DNA from: an uncultured Bacteroidales bacterium | Lineage (GTDB): Bacteria > Bacteroidota > Bacteroidia > Bacteroidales > UBA932 | Assembly (NCBI GenBank): GCA_905235675.1 | Contig: CAJONC010000001.1 | Coordinates: 124,001-188,000 of the forward strand | Reading direction: 5' to 3' | Length of the DNA: 64,000 nucleotides | Shown: piece by piece, positions 8,205 through 16,083 of the stretch | Layout of the letters: the number at the start of each line of letters is the position of its first letter | Position numbering within the stretch: position 1 is the first letter of the stretch | Made by a program: the position numbers and the translations under genes | Notes under the pieces: generated by a model | What the model saw: the letters and a program-made list of their open reading frames with translations, nothing else | Told to the model about the DNA's origin: nothing | The model's database searches: none

Positions 8205-9032
8205 TTATATAACACCTTGTTCCTTCAGATAATTTTCGGCTTTCTTGAGTCCGCCGGTCTTCTTGATTACCTCTTCGCAGTACTCATAGCTGAGCTGGGG
8301 ATTGCGTTCCACCATGGTACGGGTAAGACGGTCCACGACCTTGTTGTTGATTAGGTTGGCACACACCATACGGTTGCCTTCCACACGGCCGAGGCGCACC
8401 ATCAGCGTGGTGCTAACCATGTCGCAGAAGAGTTTCTGGGAAGTGCCGGATTTCATGCGCGTGCTGCCGGTGATGAATTCAGGCCCCATGACCACCTCCA
8501 CAGGGTAGTCCACATATTGCGAAATGGGCGAACCGGGATTGTTGCATATACTTCCGCAGGGGATTCCGTGCTCCTTGCAGGCCTTCATTGCAGCCAGTAC
8601 GAAAGGAGTGTTTCCGCTGGCGGAGATGCCCACCACTATATCCTTGGGAGTCACGTGATGCTTCCCGCTCAAAGTCCTCCATCCTTCCTCCACGTCATCT
8701 TCGGCCTCTTCCAGGTCGAGCACCAGATTCTCGTTTCCTCCTGCAAGCACGGCCTGCCAGATTTCGGGATCAACACCGTAGGTATTGGGCACTTCAAGCA
8801 CGTCCAGGACCGCGATCTTGCCGCCAGTTCCGGCTCCGAGCCAGAAGAAGCGTCCGCCGGCACGAAGCCGGGCCTCGGCGGCGTTCACAAGTTTTTCGAT
8901 GTCAGGAAGCACCGCCTCGACTGCGAGGGCCACTTTCTTGTCTTCAGTGTTGATGTCGCGCAGCAGTTCAGCCACCGACTTTGTTTCGAGATGATCGTAG
9001 AGCGAAGGTTGCTCCGTGAGTCTTAATGCCAT
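8205..9032 (-). CDS. murQ: MurQ-type N-acetylmuramic acid 6-phosphate etherase (divergent active-site loop)
   Basis: A 275-residue cytoplasmic SIS-domain protein. The start TEQPSLYDHLETKSVAEL and the signature GSTRMKSGTSQK (189-200) identify MurQ, which removes D-lactate from MurNAc-6-phosphate to give GlcNAc-6-phosphate. The residues matching the two catalytic glutamates of E. coli MurQ are kept (Glu80 in LEVPNTYG, Glu111 in AED). The usual loop GAGTSGRLGVLDASE, however, reads GAGTGGKIAVLDVLE here (66-80), losing the Ser and Arg of the sugar-phosphate loop. The protein is also about 20 residues shorter than usual at the C-terminus. It follows two hexosaminidase genes and shares the operon with a BadF-type kinase, matching the MurNAc salvage logic of Bacteroidota. 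A changed substrate is possible. Confidence 0.85.
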   Translation of the reverse strand: MALRLTEQPSLYDHLETKSVAELLRDINTEDKKVALAVEAVLPDIEKLVNAAEARLRAGGRFFWLGAGTGGKIAVLDVLEVPNTYGVDPEIWQAVLAGGNENLVLDLEEAEDDVEEGWRTLSGKHHVTPKDIVVGISASGNTPFVLAAMKACKEHGIPCGSICNNPGSPISQYVDYPVEVVMGPEFITGSTRMKSGTSQKLFCDMVSTTLMVRLGRVEGNRMVCANLINNKVVDRLTRTMVERNPQLSYEYCEEVIKKTGGLKKAENYLKEQGVI

Positions 9033-9046
9033 AGTATTGTTTTGAT

Positions 9047-10900
9047 TTAATTGATGAATCTTTTCGTACGCGCGCGGCCCAGAGGCTTGCCGTCGCGTAT
9101 CGCCACGGCGTTCACCACCTGGTTGCGGTTTATCGCGAAGGGCCGGACATAAAGTTCGGATGAGGCGTCGGGTTCGCTTCCGTCGAGGGTATAGCGTATC
9201 TCGGCATCGGGCGCGTCCACGCTCATCGTCACTATCTTGCTGTATGTAGTGTCTTTGTGCAGTTCAATGAAAGGCTCGTAGAAGGCCCTGCAATAGCCTA
9301 CGCCCAGCCTGTCCAGCCTTCCGAGATGGGTTTCGAGCCTGCGGGTGAAATAATCCCAGTCCTTTTCACAGGGGCTCCATCCTGCCTCGGCGATAGCGCA
9401 CATACGCGGCCATGCCATGTACTCCACTCTCTCGGGGGTGGGCATGTATTCAGTCCACACGCATCCTTCCACGCCTATAATATACCTGCGTTCCTCCGGT
9501 GTCAGCACCTCGGGAACGGGATTGTATTCATACATGGTCCGCAGGGTTGTCGGACCGCCCATCGCAAGGGGTTCGCTGTCGGGATCCGCCTGCCAGTAGT
9601 CGAGGTAATACTTGGGATAAGGAGCCATCACGACCTCGTGATGCTGCTGGGCGGATTTGATGCCGCCCTCCTCTCCGAGCCAGGACATCACCTTGGCATT
9701 GGGAGCGAGGCCGCCTTCGAGAATCTCGTCCCAGCCTATTATCTGGCGGCCCTTGCTGTTTATGTATTTCTCCATGCGACGGATGAACCAGCTCTGGAGC
9801 TCATATTCATCCTTGAGTCCTTCGTGCCTGATAAGCGCCTGGCAGTGAGGGCACTGCTTCCAGCTTGCCTTGGGGCACTCGTCGCCGCCTATATGTATGA
9901 GTTCCGAAGGGAAGAGTTCGAACACTTCGTCGAAAACATCCTCCAGGAACTTGAAAGTCTCCTCCTTGGGGCAATAAACCTGCTTGAAGATTCCCCATTT
10001 GGTGGCGGTCTCGTAATGGTCTTCGAGGCCGCAGCTGAGCTCGGGATAGCAGGCGATAGCGGCAAGGGCATGCCCCGGAAGTTCAATCTCGGGGATTATC
10101 GTCACGTAACGCTCGGCGGCATACTGCACGAGTTCGCGCACTTCGTCCTGGGTGTAATAGCCTCCATAGGGAGTTCCGTCGTAGAATCCGGAATGGAGGG
10201 AACCTATCACCGTCTCCTTGCGCCACTGCCCCTTCTCGGTAAGCAGTGGATATTTCTTTATCTCAAGGCGCCAGCCCTGGTCTTCGGTAAGATGCCAGTG
10301 GAAACGGTTGACCTTGTGCATCGCCATTATGTCGATGTATTTCTTCAGGAAGTCGACGCTGTAGAAGTGCAGGCAGCAGTCCAGGTGCATTCCGCGGTAA
10401 GGGAAAGCAGGGCTGTCTTCAATCACGCAGCAGGGAACATCCCACTTTACCCCTTTCCGGACGCTGTCGGCGAAGATGTCATCGGGGAGAAGCTGGAAAA
10501 TGGTCTGGACCGCATAGAAGAGTCCGGCCCCGTCAACATATTCTATCAGCAGCCGGTCAGGCGTGACATTCAGGTTGTAGGATTCCTTCTTCCATCCCGC
10601 ATTGAGTATGAAGACGGCCTTTTCCTGCCCGTGCTGCAGAGGATCGTCCTGAATCACGTCGAGGGTGAAACCTGCCGCCTTCTCCAGCCTTTCGTTCAGG
10701 AAAGCCACGCTGCGCAGCAGTTCGGGATCGTTGGAATCCACATATACGGGCACTTTCCTGTCTATGCTGAAAACACCTTCCCCCTGCTGGAAGAAGGCCG
10801 GACGGGGAATGATGCTGACTTCTGCAGGAGCCTGTTCCTTAGCGGTGCAGGCGGCAAGCAGCAGAACTGCGGAAAGCAGGTATGCGAGACGTTTCATCAT
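9047..10900 (-). CDS. GH20 beta-N-acetylhexosaminidase, lipoprotein
   Basis: A 617-residue lipoprotein (LLAAC, Cys18) of glycoside hydrolase family 20, which removes terminal beta-linked GlcNAc or GalNAc by substrate-assisted catalysis. The GH20b domain spans about 25-160 and the TIM barrel about 165-510. The catalytic Asp-Glu pair is Asp340-Glu341 in HIGGDECPK, preceded by HWHLTEDQGW and PEIELPGH. The C-terminus (about 550-617, AEIRYTLDGSEPD) is a chitobiase/hexosaminidase C-terminal beta domain. Its start ATG overlaps the TGA of the upstream GH20 gene by four bases, so translation is coupled. It is probably anchored in the outer membrane or periplasm and trims GlcNAc from wall-glycan fragments. 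Confidence 0.93.
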   Translation of the reverse strand: MMKRLAYLLSAVLLLAACTAKEQAPAEVSIIPRPAFFQQGEGVFSIDRKVPVYVDSNDPELLRSVAFLNERLEKAAGFTLDVIQDDPLQHGQEKAVFILNAGWKKESYNLNVTPDRLLIEYVDGAGLFYAVQTIFQLLPDDIFADSVRKGVKWDVPCCVIEDSPAFPYRGMHLDCCLHFYSVDFLKKYIDIMAMHKVNRFHWHLTEDQGWRLEIKKYPLLTEKGQWRKETVIGSLHSGFYDGTPYGGYYTQDEVRELVQYAAERYVTIIPEIELPGHALAAIACYPELSCGLEDHYETATKWGIFKQVYCPKEETFKFLEDVFDEVFELFPSELIHIGGDECPKASWKQCPHCQALIRHEGLKDEYELQSWFIRRMEKYINSKGRQIIGWDEILEGGLAPNAKVMSWLGEEGGIKSAQQHHEVVMAPYPKYYLDYWQADPDSEPLAMGGPTTLRTMYEYNPVPEVLTPEERRYIIGVEGCVWTEYMPTPERVEYMAWPRMCAIAEAGWSPCEKDWDYFTRRLETHLGRLDRLGVGYCRAFYEPFIELHKDTTYSKIVTMSVDAPDAEIRYTLDGSEPDASSELYVRPFAINRNQVVNAVAIRDGKPLGRARTKRFIN

Positions 10901-12693
10901 TTTGCAAATTCCTTGGTTACAACTTTTCCTATGGCCTTTCCGTTACGGAAGCCCCTGGCCTTGATTACGCTGCCCCTGTCCACCATGAAAGGCCTGCCGT
11001 CATAGACGGGCGATTTCGAGGTAGGAACGCTGCCGTCCAGCGTGTAGCGGATGACAGCGGTGGGGTCTTCAATCTCGAGATTCATCGCCTTGGGGAAGGC
11101 GATGTTGCGGTCGTAGTCGAATATCACGTCATAATATACCGGACAGTACCGGATTCCTTTCATGTCCAGAGTGGAAAGCACCTTGGGCATGCGCTCGCGG
11201 AAAGACTCCCAGTCCTTGTTTTCGCGGGAGGTCCAGCCCACTTCAGCTGCGGCCACGTTGCGGGGGAAGGCCTGATATTCGGCCATGCCGTCGTCCCATA
11301 TATATTCGGTCCAGAGGCAGGTTTCGTAACCTACGATATACTTCTTGCTGAGGTCTGCGAGCGAATCCACTGCAGGATAGTAGTTGTATACTTTCTTGAG
11401 GGGCATGAACAGATTCTGGTCGATGTTGTCGGCCATATCTTCCTGCTTGTTATCGAGATAGCACCAGCGGTTGGGGGTAAGGATCACGCGGATGCCGCGC
11501 TTGATGCCCTTGACTGCGGGTGCATGTCCGCGGTAGGACATTGCGATGGGATCCTCCAGGTCGCCTCCGTCCAGAATCTCATCCCAGCCTATCACGGTCT
11601 TGCCGTTCCTGCGGAGGAAGTCCCCCATCCTCTTGACGAAGAAGGTCTGGAGTTCCTCTTCGTTGTCGATTCCGAGCACTGTCATAAGGTCCTGGCAGTA
11701 CTGGCTTTCTTTATATACATCTTTCGGCGCCTCGTCTCCGCCTATATGGTATATGGGCGAAGGGAAGAGCTCGAATAGTTCGGTGAACACATCTTCCAGG
11801 AAACGGAAGGTGCTTGCGGTCGGAGCGTAGAGATTCTTGTGTATGCCCCATTTGGTTTCCACCTCGTAGTGGCGGTCGGGGAAGCAACTGAGTTCGGGAT
11901 AGGCGGCAATGGCCGCAGTGCTGTGCCCGGGAATCTCGACTTCAGGGATTACGGTGACGCAGCGCCTCCGGGCATATTCCACAACCTCGCGAATGTCGTC
12001 CTTGGTATAGTATCCACCGTGGGGAATGCCGTTGCCTATCCCGCTGTGCCAGGCTGTTTCCTTACGCCAGGCGCCCACCTCGGTAAGTTTGGGGTATTTG
12101 TCAATCTGGATGCGCCAGCCCTGGTCTTCGGTGAGATGCCAGTGGAACATGTTCTGCTTATACATCGCCATCAGGTCGATGAACTTCATTATCTCTTCCT
12201 TGCTGAAGAAGAAGCGGCCGCAGTCGAAGAGCAGTCCGCGATACCGGAACTCGGGTTCATCGTCGATGATGCAGCAGGGAGCAAGGAACTTCACTGGTTT
12301 CTTGAGTGCCTGTGCATAGATGGCCGGGGGCAGAAGCTGCTTGAAAGTCTGGAGGCCATAGAATGCCCCGTTCACTTCGGATGCCTCAATCAGGACCTCG
12401 GAAGGGGTGACCGTAAGACGGTAGGCTTCTTTGCCGAATCCGGGGCGCTTGCGGAGCACTATCCTGGTTTTGCTTCCGTCCAGGGAAGAGGCGTGTTTCA
12501 CCTGATCCTTGAAATCGGCCGCGATCTCCTCGAAGGCGGCATCTTCCACCACGAGGGCCGTATTTTTGTCGAGACGGAAGTATCCTTCAGCCTCGGTCAG
12601 ATGCTTGGGAGCAGGGACGATATTGTAGCGGGGTGCCGCGGAAGCAAGGACTCCAGCAAGCACTACCGACAATATAAGAATCAATCTCTTCAT
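10897..12693 (-). CDS. GH20 beta-N-acetylhexosaminidase, periplasmic or secreted
   Basis: A 598-residue GH20 enzyme, paralogous to the next gene but with a type I signal peptide (cleavage near ASAA, residue 20) instead of a lipobox. It has a GH20b domain at about 22-145 and a TIM barrel at about 150-490 with HWHLTEDQGW and the catalytic pair Asp320-Glu321 in HIGGDEAPK. The C-terminal hexosaminidase beta domain includes AVIRYTLDGSVPTSKS. Its ATG shares one base with the TAA of the ceramidase-like gene (TAATG), and its stop overlaps the next GH20 start. Two GH20 enzymes with different export signals suggest activity in two compartments: a soluble periplasmic one and a membrane-anchored one. Confidence 0.93.
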   Translation of the reverse strand: MKRLILILSVVLAGVLASAAPRYNIVPAPKHLTEAEGYFRLDKNTALVVEDAAFEEIAADFKDQVKHASSLDGSKTRIVLRKRPGFGKEAYRLTVTPSEVLIEASEVNGAFYGLQTFKQLLPPAIYAQALKKPVKFLAPCCIIDDEPEFRYRGLLFDCGRFFFSKEEIMKFIDLMAMYKQNMFHWHLTEDQGWRIQIDKYPKLTEVGAWRKETAWHSGIGNGIPHGGYYTKDDIREVVEYARRRCVTVIPEVEIPGHSTAAIAAYPELSCFPDRHYEVETKWGIHKNLYAPTASTFRFLEDVFTELFELFPSPIYHIGGDEAPKDVYKESQYCQDLMTVLGIDNEEELQTFFVKRMGDFLRRNGKTVIGWDEILDGGDLEDPIAMSYRGHAPAVKGIKRGIRVILTPNRWCYLDNKQEDMADNIDQNLFMPLKKVYNYYPAVDSLADLSKKYIVGYETCLWTEYIWDDGMAEYQAFPRNVAAAEVGWTSRENKDWESFRERMPKVLSTLDMKGIRYCPVYYDVIFDYDRNIAFPKAMNLEIEDPTAVIRYTLDGSVPTSKSPVYDGRPFMVDRGSVIKARGFRNGKAIGKVVTKEFAK

Positions 12694-14051
12694 TATTCTG
12701 CTGCTATCGTTTCACTGATAGTCTTTATCACGCCCTCGCGATAAACCGAAGGCATACGCTCTGAGAGCGGATACGGAGCCTTGATGTAAACATGCATCTG
12801 ATCCACTTCATATTCATAGCCCTTGCGCACTTCGTATGCACGGGCGGAAGGCAGATAGGAATTCTGCCCGTTGGTATATCCGGCGAAGAAAATTGTCTCC
12901 TCGGGGAAAGCGGCGCGGGCTTCCATCTGGTATTCGCAGAAAGGCTCTCCGTCGCTGAAGAAGAAGATTACGCCTTCCACGTTCACGCAGTGCAGATGAT
13001 AGCGCAGCTTCGACGCCACGGGGCCTTCCTCGAAACGCGCAAGTATCTCCTCCTCCCATCCGCGGACATCATCTGCGAAACGCGGGAAAACCGTCTTTGC
13101 AGACTCCACGAGCGAGTCTGCATGATGGCGCACCGCCTCGGGAGTCACTTCGTCTATACGGTAGGGCAGGTCCACACAAGAGTTCACGAGCCTGAGCACC
13201 CCTTTGGACGGAACGGCCTTGAATTCAATGTCTTTCAGCGCTTCCGAGAGTTCCCTGCCGCACTGTTCAGCATAGTCCACTTTCCTGGGACCTTCTGCAG
13301 GATCCATATTGCCGGCGGCGCCGGTAAGCTGGAACACTTCCCCGCCCCAGGCTTCGGAGAGATAACGGGCATTGACTCCGGGATAATCCGACGAAAGCAG
13401 ATAACTTCCGGGGCCCATGCAGACGGGATGGCAGGCCAGGTTCACTATGGATACCACAGGCTTTCCCTTCTGCAGGAAACGGGCCACATAAACATCGTGG
13501 TCCACGGGGCCTTCCTTCTCGCAGCGATTGCCGTTGATTAAAGTTTCTCCCCTGCCCGCCTCAAGGGTGAAAGGCCGGCCCTTCGCATTGATGGCGGCGA
13601 CTGCGTTGTCCACCACCGTGGCGAACATCCTGTCCCTCCAGGCGCGGTTGCTGCCTCCCGGACGGTTGGACGCTCCGCCTGAACGCGGCGCCGAATGCGT
13701 ATGGATGTTGTGCATCAGGATATTGTCCATCGCGAGACCGGATTTTTCCGAAATCATCGTACGTATGGTATCGGCGATGGACGGGGATATCTCCATCAGG
13801 TCGTTGGATATGATGCAGACCTTCTGCGTTCCGTCCGACAGCACGAGACAATGGGTGTACAGATGCTGGTGGATGCCGTCGGAGAGGCCGTTTCTTGCGG
13901 CGAAACCTGCCAGTACCACGTGCTCGTCCTCTGTCGTGGAGATGTCGGCCGAAGAGTAACTCATCAACAGCCGTTCTCCCCGGCATCCGGAAAGGATGCC
14001 GAGGAGGCTCATGGCTGCGACTATGATGTATACCCTTTTATTAATATACAT
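12693..14051 (-). CDS. Neutral/alkaline ceramidase-like zinc amidase lipoprotein
   Basis: A 452-residue lipoprotein (LSGC, Cys23) resembling the N-terminal catalytic domain of neutral/alkaline ceramidases, zinc enzymes that hydrolyse an N-acyl amide bond. The zinc-binding elements HNIHTHSAP (His117, His119) and NLACHPV are visible, followed by SSDYPG and LTGAAGNMDP as in that family. The C-terminal immunoglobulin-like domain of true ceramidases seems to be missing. The start overlaps the SusD stop by 11 bases. Inside a cell-wall-sugar operon, a ceramide substrate looks less likely than an amide of the imported polymer (N-acyl sugar or sugar-peptide amide). That is inference. Confidence 0.72.
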   Translation of the reverse strand: MYINKRVYIIVAAMSLLGILSGCRGERLLMSYSSADISTTEDEHVVLAGFAARNGLSDGIHQHLYTHCLVLSDGTQKVCIISNDLMEISPSIADTIRTMISEKSGLAMDNILMHNIHTHSAPRSGGASNRPGGSNRAWRDRMFATVVDNAVAAINAKGRPFTLEAGRGETLINGNRCEKEGPVDHDVYVARFLQKGKPVVSIVNLACHPVCMGPGSYLLSSDYPGVNARYLSEAWGGEVFQLTGAAGNMDPAEGPRKVDYAEQCGRELSEALKDIEFKAVPSKGVLRLVNSCVDLPYRIDEVTPEAVRHHADSLVESAKTVFPRFADDVRGWEEEILARFEEGPVASKLRYHLHCVNVEGVIFFFSDGEPFCEYQMEARAAFPEETIFFAGYTNGQNSYLPSARAYEVRKGYEYEVDQMHVYIKAPYPLSERMPSVYREGVIKTISETIAAE

Positions 14052-16071
14052 ATCCGGGATTCTGAACTATCCTCTTCTTGGTTTTGTCGATTTCGGTCTG
14101 GGGAATTGGCATCAGGTAATTCGGATAGTCTTCCGGATTCTCCACCCCGGGCTTGTTGCTGCATGTCAGCACGCCGGCCTGCGGCCTGTTGTTGCGCGAA
14201 ACATTCGGGAACCACTTCTGGGTAGGCGAGATGGTCAGGCAGGCCTCGCCGTAGTCGACGGTGTAGGTCTTGCCCTTCCAGACGTAATTCACGAGGTAGG
14301 CGACGTCGTTGCCGTTGTTGGTTTCGATGTAGGCCGTCCGCTCTGCGGTGTTCTCCCAATAGTAATTGCGATTCTTGTTCGCCAGGTTGGCGGGCTGTAC
14401 GCAACGGTAGAGGGTATCCGACTTGGAACCTTTCTGGAGGAGCATGGTGCGCGTGCCGGCGAAAGGAACACTCTCGTAGGTGGTTGCAATTTTGAGACGT
14501 CGGGTGTCGAAGTAGCGGAATGCCTCGAACGCAAGTTCGATGCGGCGTTCGTTTACGAGACGGTCGTAGAGGTCGTCTCCGCTTTCGGTAACATCGGGCA
14601 TCATCACGTCGGCGCGGCTGCGGACCTTGTTGATGTAGTCGCGGCACTCCTGCTCCTTGCCCACATGATAAGCGGCCTCAGCCATATTCAGGTACATTTC
14701 ACCCATACGGAACCAGGGATATACCACATTGCCTATCATGGATTCGGAAATATACTTGTTGGGCAGATACCATTTGGTAAGTCCGCTTCCGCCGGTGTTG
14801 GTAAGGTCGATCTGGTCGCTGGCCTTCTTGGAGGTTGCAGGCTCGGGTTTACCCTTGTCGAAGTCGGCTATCTCCTTGTTTTCGTAAAGCAGGTAGAGCT
14901 GCAGGGGAGTTTCGTTGTAGCCGCCGTCCTTGTCGGTCCATTTGTATATCTTGGTAGGATAGACTATGCAATGCTCGAAGCGGGGATCGCGGCCTCTGAA
15001 AGGATGGAGGGGATCGTAGCCGGAGCCCTCTTCAAATATTTTCTTGCCGTTCTTCATCTCGTAATCGAGCCACATCGCCTGGGTGGGATTGAAGCTCTCC
15101 CATCCGCCTCCGCCGAAGTCCATCATGCCATAGAAGAGCTGGGCTTTGTGGGGCTGACCGCTGCTCTGCACGAAATACTTGCCCCAGATGATTTCAGGGG
15201 AATTCTCGTCCACCCAGAACCCGTCGTAGGTATCGTCGAGAGCATAGACTCCGTCGACGTCGGCACGGTCGCAGATAGCCTTGGCCGCCTTGTAAGCATC
15301 CTCCCACTTGTCAGCGGAATACTGTCCGCGGAACACTCCTCCCGTAGGGAAGTTGGGGTCGTTGAACAGAGGGGATGCGGCAATCAGGGTAAGGCGGCAG
15401 CGGAGTGCAAGCACGCAATCCCTGTGGATACGGCCAAGCGGTGTCGCCTCCTTTTCGGGCAGGAGACTGTAAGCCAGGTCGAGGTCTTCCTTTATAAAAT
15501 CCACGCAGTCGTCGAAATCGGCACGTGTTTCGTCGAAATCGGCGCCGATGTCATCGTGGGGAGTCTTGACTATCACCACGCCGCCGTAGCGCTGAATCAG
15601 GTTGGTGTAGGCCCAGGCGCGAAGGAAGTAGGCCTCGCCCAGGAGACGGTTTTTGGCACTTTCGCTCATTGCGCTGCCCTTCTCCTCGACATAGCGGATG
15701 AAGTAATTCATGCTGTAAATATACTCGTACGCACGGTCCCAGATGTTCAGGAAAGTGGTACGCGTGGCATGCGCAGGGCCGCCATGGTTCTGGTCGATGA
15801 TATTGCTCGGCGTCATGGAGCCGTCGGCGATGTAACGGGTGGACGTGCCGCCGTAACGGAAAAATCCTTCATCGGTGATACATCCGATATTGCCCTCGGT
15901 GAAGGGGTCGGGCAGGACCGTGTAGAGGGCGTTGATGAAACTTTCTGCAAGGGCGTCGCTGTTGAAAACGGCCTCCTCGGAAAGTTTGTCCAAAGGTTTC
16001 TTGTCAAGGAAACCGTCATTGCAGGAGGCGAGAATGGCCGCGGCTGCAAAAATATAGAGTATCTTTTTCAT
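14041..16071 (-). CDS. SusD/RagB-family surface glycan-binding lipoprotein
   Basis: A 676-residue lipoprotein (LASC, Cys17) beginning NDGFLDKKPLDKLSEEAVF, the classic SusD N-terminus. Tetratricopeptide-like helices fill the first half (for example EAYFLRAWAYTNLIQRYGGV), and the RagB/SusD C-terminal region ends FPNVSRNNRPQAG...PIPQTEID. It caps the SusC channel on the outer surface and captures the oligosaccharide. It follows susC by 12 bases. At 676 residues it is longer than many family members (around 550), with extra loops in the middle that may shape the ligand pocket. Confidence 0.95.
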   Translation of the reverse strand: MKKILYIFAAAAILASCNDGFLDKKPLDKLSEEAVFNSDALAESFINALYTVLPDPFTEGNIGCITDEGFFRYGGTSTRYIADGSMTPSNIIDQNHGGPAHATRTTFLNIWDRAYEYIYSMNYFIRYVEEKGSAMSESAKNRLLGEAYFLRAWAYTNLIQRYGGVVIVKTPHDDIGADFDETRADFDDCVDFIKEDLDLAYSLLPEKEATPLGRIHRDCVLALRCRLTLIAASPLFNDPNFPTGGVFRGQYSADKWEDAYKAAKAICDRADVDGVYALDDTYDGFWVDENSPEIIWGKYFVQSSGQPHKAQLFYGMMDFGGGGWESFNPTQAMWLDYEMKNGKKIFEEGSGYDPLHPFRGRDPRFEHCIVYPTKIYKWTDKDGGYNETPLQLYLLYENKEIADFDKGKPEPATSKKASDQIDLTNTGGSGLTKWYLPNKYISESMIGNVVYPWFRMGEMYLNMAEAAYHVGKEQECRDYINKVRSRADVMMPDVTESGDDLYDRLVNERRIELAFEAFRYFDTRRLKIATTYESVPFAGTRTMLLQKGSKSDTLYRCVQPANLANKNRNYYWENTAERTAYIETNNGNDVAYLVNYVWKGKTYTVDYGEACLTISPTQKWFPNVSRNNRPQAGVLTCSNKPGVENPEDYPNYLMPIPQTEIDKTKKRIVQNPGYVY

Positions 16072-16083
16072 TGCCTGATCTGT

